A DNA stretch of 64,000 nucleotides from Cryptomeria japonica (lineage: Eukaryota; Streptophyta; Pinopsida; Cupressales; Cupressaceae): positions 142,259,299 through 142,323,298 of the forward strand of contig NC_081406.1 in assembly GCF_030272615.1 (NCBI RefSeq), given 5' to 3'. Below are positions 58,846 through 64,000 of this stretch, in pieces; the stretch's first letter is position 1, and each line of letters begins with the position of its first letter. The notes beneath the pieces are model-generated. The model was given only the letters and a program-made list of their open reading frames with translations, had not been told where the DNA came from and made no database searches. The position numbers and the translations under genes are program-made.

Positions 58846-60920
58846 ATGGCTTCAGTTTTTGGCGTTGTGACTCCTTTGGTGGTTGAGATCAAGGATAGGA
58901 CTCGTCCAATCTTCAAGAAACATCCATTAAAATCAATTAAGGATGATTCGACAGGTGCATTCTCATTCGTGCCCTACAACATATTGCACAACGAGGAAAT
59001 CAGGGCTTACATTCACTATGACATTGAGGATCTTGGAAATGCTAACATGTTGGACCTCTACAATAAGCATTTGGCCGATGGTTTGGGGAATCTCAAACTC
59101 GAATATAAGGTGTTTCATGATAAGGATTTCTCATAGTTTGTTCATTTCTCATTGTTTGATGAGGCTAAATGGATCTGCTACATCCTGAGCCACATGCACG
59201 ATGAATTCATATGGCTAGATAGACCCCACAATATTACTAAGAAGGCAATCCATGTTGTAACTGGTTTGGCTCAAACCGATGAGGTGCCCAGCTTGAGGAA
59301 GGTATCAAATGGCACATTCATTGCTACCACTGGATCAAAGTTTGATATCAAAGCCATGACCATAAATGATATTCTAGAGAATGATGTAAAGTCTGTTTCT
59401 ATGGTGGTCGGATATAAGGTCTACCCGTCCAACTAGTACAACTTTATCTCCAGTATTGCCATATACTCTGCATATCAGATGCTTAAGGAGGACAAGAGGT
59501 ATGATCTAAGCATGACACATTTGAATGAGCTATTAAGCAATCTTAAGAAGATAAAATAGGACAAAAAGAATACCTTTAAATATGGAATACTCCTTATTTT
59601 CCTGGTAGTCTACTTCCTGCAAGAGATACTCGGTATCAATGATAAGGTCCAATGGGCCTTTTGACATACCGGTGGCCATGCAGATTAAGGAAGGTCTGTG
59701 GGGAATTGGTGATGCTACTATGAAGATATCTACCCTCTGAGGATACTTCAAAACCTTCCAACCCTCATTGAAGAATAGGGAAAGGATTCCTAAGGAGGTG
59801 GTAGAGATGTATGAGAAAACCATCTGCTTCATGGTGGACAAGAATCAATACCTGATGGAAGCAGTGGAGCCCCAAATTATGTGGATCATGCCCATGGGGC
59901 ATGAAGTTGACTCTGTTACACCTAAGGCTTATGCACAACATCTCCTAAGTCAACTGGTGGATCCCAAGGAAGGGAGATTTGGGACATTTAAGGAGAAAGA
60001 TATTAGTTTACACCAACAATTTATTGCCCCTGCCTGAAAGAGAAAGATAATCATGATGGAAAAAGAAGTAGCTGCTCAGATGGGCTTCACCAAGCAGGAG
60101 GTAAAGAAGACTAAAGAGAAACATTCTCAAAAGGAGGCAACTAAGTCTGCTCCTGCTCTAGTGGCACAACCTACTAAACCCACCCCATTTGGAAAATGTG
60201 TAATTAAACATAAAGAAAAACATAAAATAACTTATGTTGTTGTATCTATGGTGGCCTTAGAAATGAAATTTGAGAAAGAGGTAGGAAGAGTGAAGAAAAA
60301 GGGTGAATTTATCAGGATGGTGAGAAAGCCTCAATCCGGTGGCGCATAGCCTAGTAAGAAGGCCAAGTCAGATCCTACTCCCTCCGGAAGACCTCAAAGA
60401 AGCGTATAGGTCAAAAGTCAGTTGGACAAGGACCTTGAATCTAGTAATATAAAAAGTAAGTATACAATAATTCCTCCACTATTAGCAGATCAATTGATTA
60501 ATGAGATCTTAGTGGATGGGAATATGAAGAATCTTCAAGCAAATTTTGACAATTTTGATGATAGTGATCAAAGAAAAGTAGAGGAAGCGGTAGTATTGTA
60601 TTTACACAATTTTAGTAAGACATTGATTGAGTTAGAGAAGTTCATTCCAAAGGACCTATATAGTATTATAGATGCTAGAAGGATGAATGCTAGTAAAATG
60701 GATAGAGAGAAGGAGAGAGAACTTGTAAATATATGTACATGTATAATGCATGATGAAGTTAACAAATTAATTGAAGAAGCTAATTAAAAGGAATTCATAA
60801 GAAAAAATAGAATAAATAGGTTGATGATTGGTAATTTTGAGGAGGTGAGAAAATAGATAGAGGAAATTTGGAAGAAGATCATTCAGAATGACCCTCTGTA
60901 TAAAGATGATAATATATTGA
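58846..60920 (+). pseudogene. Large accessory reading frame of an LTR element, N-terminal part
   Basis: Starts MASVFGVVTPLVVEIKDRTR and stays recognisable for about 690 codons. Segments: FSFVPYNILHNEEIRAYIHY; FDEAKWICYILSHMHDEFIW; NFISSIAIYSAYQMLKEDKR; then after one frameshift near 59650, RIPKEVVEMYEKTICFMVDK and PKAYAQHLLSQLVDPKEGRF; a Lys-rich stretch (KKTKEKHSQKEATKS, about 60100); and an acidic/helical end (NFDDSDQRKVEEAVVLYLHN). Stops include 59134, 59434 and 59557. It shows no Gag, protease, integrase, RT or RNase H motif and no recognised domain. It lies downstream of a Sirevirus-like gag, in the position of extra ORFs in that group. It is interrupted by a solo LTR and continues at 62266. 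Confidence 0.6.
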
Positions 60921-60931
60921 AGCTATAAAGA

Positions 60932-62260
60932 TCCGGTCAACTACTGAGAGGGGGGGTGAATTAGTAGATAGAAAATTAACTAAACTTTCACCAAACTTAT
61001 TTCCAACTCAATAAGAACTCACAAAGTTTACCGGTTTAGACACTTTATCAAATCTACAGCAGCACTGCTAAACCTACTGATTGACCAGATACTTCAGTGA
61101 TACAATGTAAAAAATTTGAAACTTCAATACCCTTTGACTAAAACCTTAAACCACTTTACTAATACCAATAATAACATATTTCAGATCATTTCCAGCCATT
61201 TAAATATATCTATGCAGATTTACCAACCATTCATATCAACTATACCAAAAACACATCCACAAAATCATTCACCACTTGACACAATGATTTTTCACGTTGA
61301 AACCCAAATGGGAAAAACCACTGTGGGGATGAAAACCCACACATATTTTGAACTCTTCTGAAGTTTACCCTGTTAGGAGCGAAGCTCGGTTAGAAGCTTA
61401 TATAATAATGTCATGTTAGGAACAAATCCAGTTAAGGGATTGACTACAAATACCCTGTTAAAGGTAACCTTGGTGGAGGATTTCAAATCCAAGCTAATGG
61501 ATCACCTGGTTAGAGGATTTTAACAATAAGCATGTTAAAGCTTACCCGGTTAAGGGATTTTACTGTTGTAATGGTTAGAGAACAACAAGTTCTTGACTGA
61601 TCTGGAAATAACACTTCCTTGCTGAATCGGATCCTTTACTGCTCATAACTGCCTTCACATCATTCTGTAGATACACCTCTTGGTTCGACAACAATCACTT
61701 ATACACTTAACCAAATTTACCAACACAACATTGAATCAAATATTTGACCTTATAAGAAAATATATTAGGTCAGTAACACAACACAAAGCCTACAATCTCA
61801 TAGAGATTACAAACATATCGGTTCAATCTTGAACGTTAGATTACATGCAATCAACTTCTCATTCTTCTAGGCATCTACAATTGCTCCTAGATCACCGCAC
61901 TTTGAATCTTGTAACTCATCACATGTTTTTCACTTCATACTATGCATTTGATCATTCCCAAGATAAACGATTATCTTTACATGCCAAAACCATTTCAAAA
62001 CTCATCACGTGCAACATGCTTACGTGGCATCTTCATCACCGATCATCATTCGATCATAGATCATCACAACTGATCTTCAAGCTTCATCGGTTAGGGTTTT
62101 GCTTCTCAACTGGTTAGGATTACCGGTTGATCATCACTACATCATTACTGGTTGCAACACTTGCTTAATTACCGGTTGCTTTACTGCTTCATTATCAGTA
62201 GCTATTGACATCAATGACAACATTATACTTCTTCAATGAAATCTTCATGCAATGTCAACA
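60932..62260 (-). mobile_element. Solo Copia LTR, 1329 bp, inside the accessory frame
   Basis: It is flanked by perfect AAAGA duplications (60927-60931, 62261-62265). The right end GTCAACA gives a proper TGTTGAC start on the minus strand. The left end reads TCCGGTCAACTACTGAGAGG, lacking the expected TG, so it is mutated. It has the GAGAGGGGGGGTGAATTAG motif and the ACGTTGAAACCC module of the other Copia LTRs. No primer site or internal sequence adjoins it. Confidence 0.85.
61365..61585 (-). repeat. Degenerate GTTAGGAGC/GGTTAAGGGATTT repeats in solo LTR
   Basis: Homologous to 54990-55230: units ACCCTGTTAGGAGC, CCAGTTAAGGGATT and CCCGGTTAAGGGATTTTACTG recur in the same order. Confidence 0.8.
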
Positions 62261-62265
62261 AAAGA

Positions 62266-63041
62266 TGCCTTTAAATCATCTCACCCGAAAGAAAAGTAAG
62301 GTGATTCTGGAAGTCAGAAGGTTGAAACTCGATCTGAGGATCAACCGGAAGACCAAGGTAACACCATAGTTGATGCTGAGACCGGTGACAATCCTCTGGT
62401 GACTGACAACACTGCAACCCCTGAGATTCAATAGAAGGATGTTGAGTCAACTAAGGTGAACAAAGATAAAGGCACAACGGATCCGATAATTAGCACTCCC
62501 TCGGTAACATAGATTTCACCCCAGAACAATTTTGATGGGTTAGTTGATCTTAGCAAGTTATCTCTTGTAGAGAAGCTTATGCTTGGTGCTGCAGTCCAAA
62601 CTCAAGCCAACCAAGACCTGGTGAAATTTGAAATTGAAGATAAAAGGTTAATTTTGATGTCCATTGATGTCTTGCAGAAGGTGGCTACAAATGTACAACT
62701 AGATTCAAATAACAGAGCCTCCGGTAAATTGATTCAATTGATTAACAATGTAAATAACAATATTGATTCCTTGGAGAAATCAGCTACTCAAAAGGTTTTG
62801 GATAGATTTAAGGAAGTTAGAATGAAGACATACTTGAAGATGATTGAGGATGACAGAGTGACATTGAATAAGAGACTGCAGACCATTTCTGACAAATTGC
62901 CAGAAACCAGTAAACTGTACAAGTCTTGTCTCATTTTTCCCAAATTCTATTGGCAATATTGCATTATAATAGACAATGAAAGATTGTTGGCATTTCAATA
63001 AGGATATTAAGAAGGTTGTTGATGATTATGGATATAACTGA
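62266..63041 (+). pseudogene. Large accessory reading frame, C-terminal part
   Basis: Beyond the solo LTR the frame resumes with a Lys/Ser/Glu-rich linker (SEDQPEDQGNTIVDAE) and then a helical region: LSLVEKLMLGAAVQTQANQD, IQLINNVNNNIDSLEKSATQ, RMKTYLKMIEDDRVTLNKRL. It ends DIKKVVDDYGYN with TGA at 63039-63041. Several in-frame stops are present and the last 20 codons need a frame change near 62990. With the part at 58846-60920 the original protein was about 950 residues. The C-terminal third looks like a coiled coil. Function unknown. Confidence 0.55.
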
Positions 63042-63048
63042 TTAAAGA

Positions 63049-64000
63049 TGTTTTACTATCTTGATATTATTATTTTGTCATTGATGTCAAGAAATTGATT
63101 TTCTAATTCAGTATGATGTTGCCATATCTTGAGAAGTATGATATGAAGATTATGAAGAAGTCGGTAAAAGCCACAGGAAAGAATATGATGAATAAAGGGA
63201 TGAATAAGGTATTCAATGGGCAACTACTACTGAGTCAGACAATGATGAGATCATGATGTTTTAGATTGTTTTAACATCATACATATGCTGTAAAATGTAA
63301 AGGTTAATACTATACTATGTTATCAACCGAAGAACCTAGTCGGTAAAACCTAAGGAACCTAGTCGGTAAACCCTAAGGTTATCGCTATCGGTTAATGAAG
63401 GCGGAATGTCTACCAAGTGAAGTTTAGTATTCACAGAGTTGTTATTGAGTTGTAACCAAGCTATAACAGAAAGCATTAAATGTTTACATGCGGTATTTAA
63501 TGAAAGAAGCTAATGAGTTGGATTAGATCAATGATTGGTAAGCCGTGGAAGAAGTTTGTTAACGAATCTAAGGCAATGGAAAGTTGGCATGAAGATCTAC
63601 AACTCAGATTGAACCGCAATACCTTGGCACAAGTTCCAAAACTAATATGCAACTTCCAAGGCAGGGTAAAATGTTTTCAGATCGAAAGATGCATTGAACT
63701 TGGACAAGATTGAAGATCTAATGGCTATGATTGATCATGGGAAATGTGATCAAGGAGATTAAGCGGTTACCTAATTGTTTATAAATAGGAAACTGTTGAT
63801 AAACAATGTATGCGGGCAAGTGTATGCATAGGGATGCTACATAGTGATTACCGAGCACAGAAGCTTGAAGACCTATTAGAATAATAGAGTATAGAAGCCT
63901 AGCAGATAGACAAGATTAGTTCTATGTCTAAATTGTATTGAACAAATAAGAATCTTCTTTAGCATTTTAGATGTGAAGTTGCAGATAGATTGTTATTACT
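63049..64000 (+). repeat. Start of a plus-strand Copia-type LTR, cut by window end
   Basis: It begins TGTTTTACTATCTTG, eight bases after the accessory frame stop. Soon after it has TTGTCATTGATGTCAAG, the motif found at the starts of the other Copia LTRs here, and a TATA box TATAAATA at 63780-63787. It does not match the LTR at 56217-57186 beyond that motif, so the two may not be a pair. Confidence 0.6.
63780..63787 (+). promoter_or_regulatory. TATA box of the right-end LTR
   Basis: TATAAATA followed by GG, about 730 bp into the LTR, is the expected position for a core promoter before R. Confidence 0.5.

Overview
The window reads as repeat-dominated nuclear DNA of a seed plant with a very large genome. 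A conifer or other gymnosperm is my best guess, from nested LTR retrotransposons, plant L1-type LINEs, CCGGT-rich Copia LTRs and long gene-free stretches. That assignment is inference; no species marker is present. There are no prokaryotic genes, CRISPR arrays, tRNAs or rRNAs. Almost everything is transposable-element DNA of different ages, many copies inserted into one another. One short stretch (19777-20070, minus) looks like the first exon of an ordinary plant gene.

Layout. 1-6.78 kb: old LTR-derived DNA with an inverted repeat (133-190 / 3610-3667), a TATA-bearing LTR-like block and a local tandem array. 6.79-13.76 kb: a gag-only Copia element on the minus strand, bounded by GTAAG duplications, carrying inside it a structurally complete hAT transposon (7718-11622, 8-bp duplication GGTGGGAC) whose five-exon transposase appears intact. 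15.4-19.6 kb: a 3' fragment of a LINE whose RNase H is split by a 1556-bp solo LTR (TAATG duplication), followed by a five-copy repeat of about 230 bp. 19.78-20.07 kb: the candidate host exon. 20.6-28.13 kb: a young LINE with ORF1, an overlapping ORF2 and a poly(A) tail. 28.1-38.2 kb: AT-rich DNA with microsatellites, a telomere-like tract, a LINE ORF1 remnant with an in-frame 186-bp duplication, a retroposed insert with a 14-bp target duplication, and a long LTR-like block containing a GC-rich hairpin island. 38.84-45.52 kb: a full-length decayed Copia element (minus), inserted into the LTR of a Tat-like Ty3/gypsy element whose pol (46.0-50.2 kb, plus) carries an 887-bp tandem duplication and a second RNase H. 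52.1-53.4 kb: an antisense Arg/Gly-rich reading frame, then an LTR ending at 54469. 54.47-64 kb: remains of Sirevirus-like Copia elements, including a gag with a coiled coil and several zinc knuckles, and a roughly 950-residue reading frame of unknown function interrupted by a solo LTR.

How the parts work together. The encoded functions are those of mobile DNA: hAT cut-and-paste transposase; LINE endonuclease, reverse transcriptase and RNase H; LTR-element Gag, protease, integrase, reverse transcriptase and RNase H. Only the hAT transposase looks undamaged. The LINE at 20.6-28.1 kb has three nonsense codons and no frameshift that I can see. The LTR-element genes all carry stops, frameshifts or large deletions. 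Coordinates of degenerate blocks are approximate; exact boundaries are claimed only where terminal dinucleotides and target duplications could be read.
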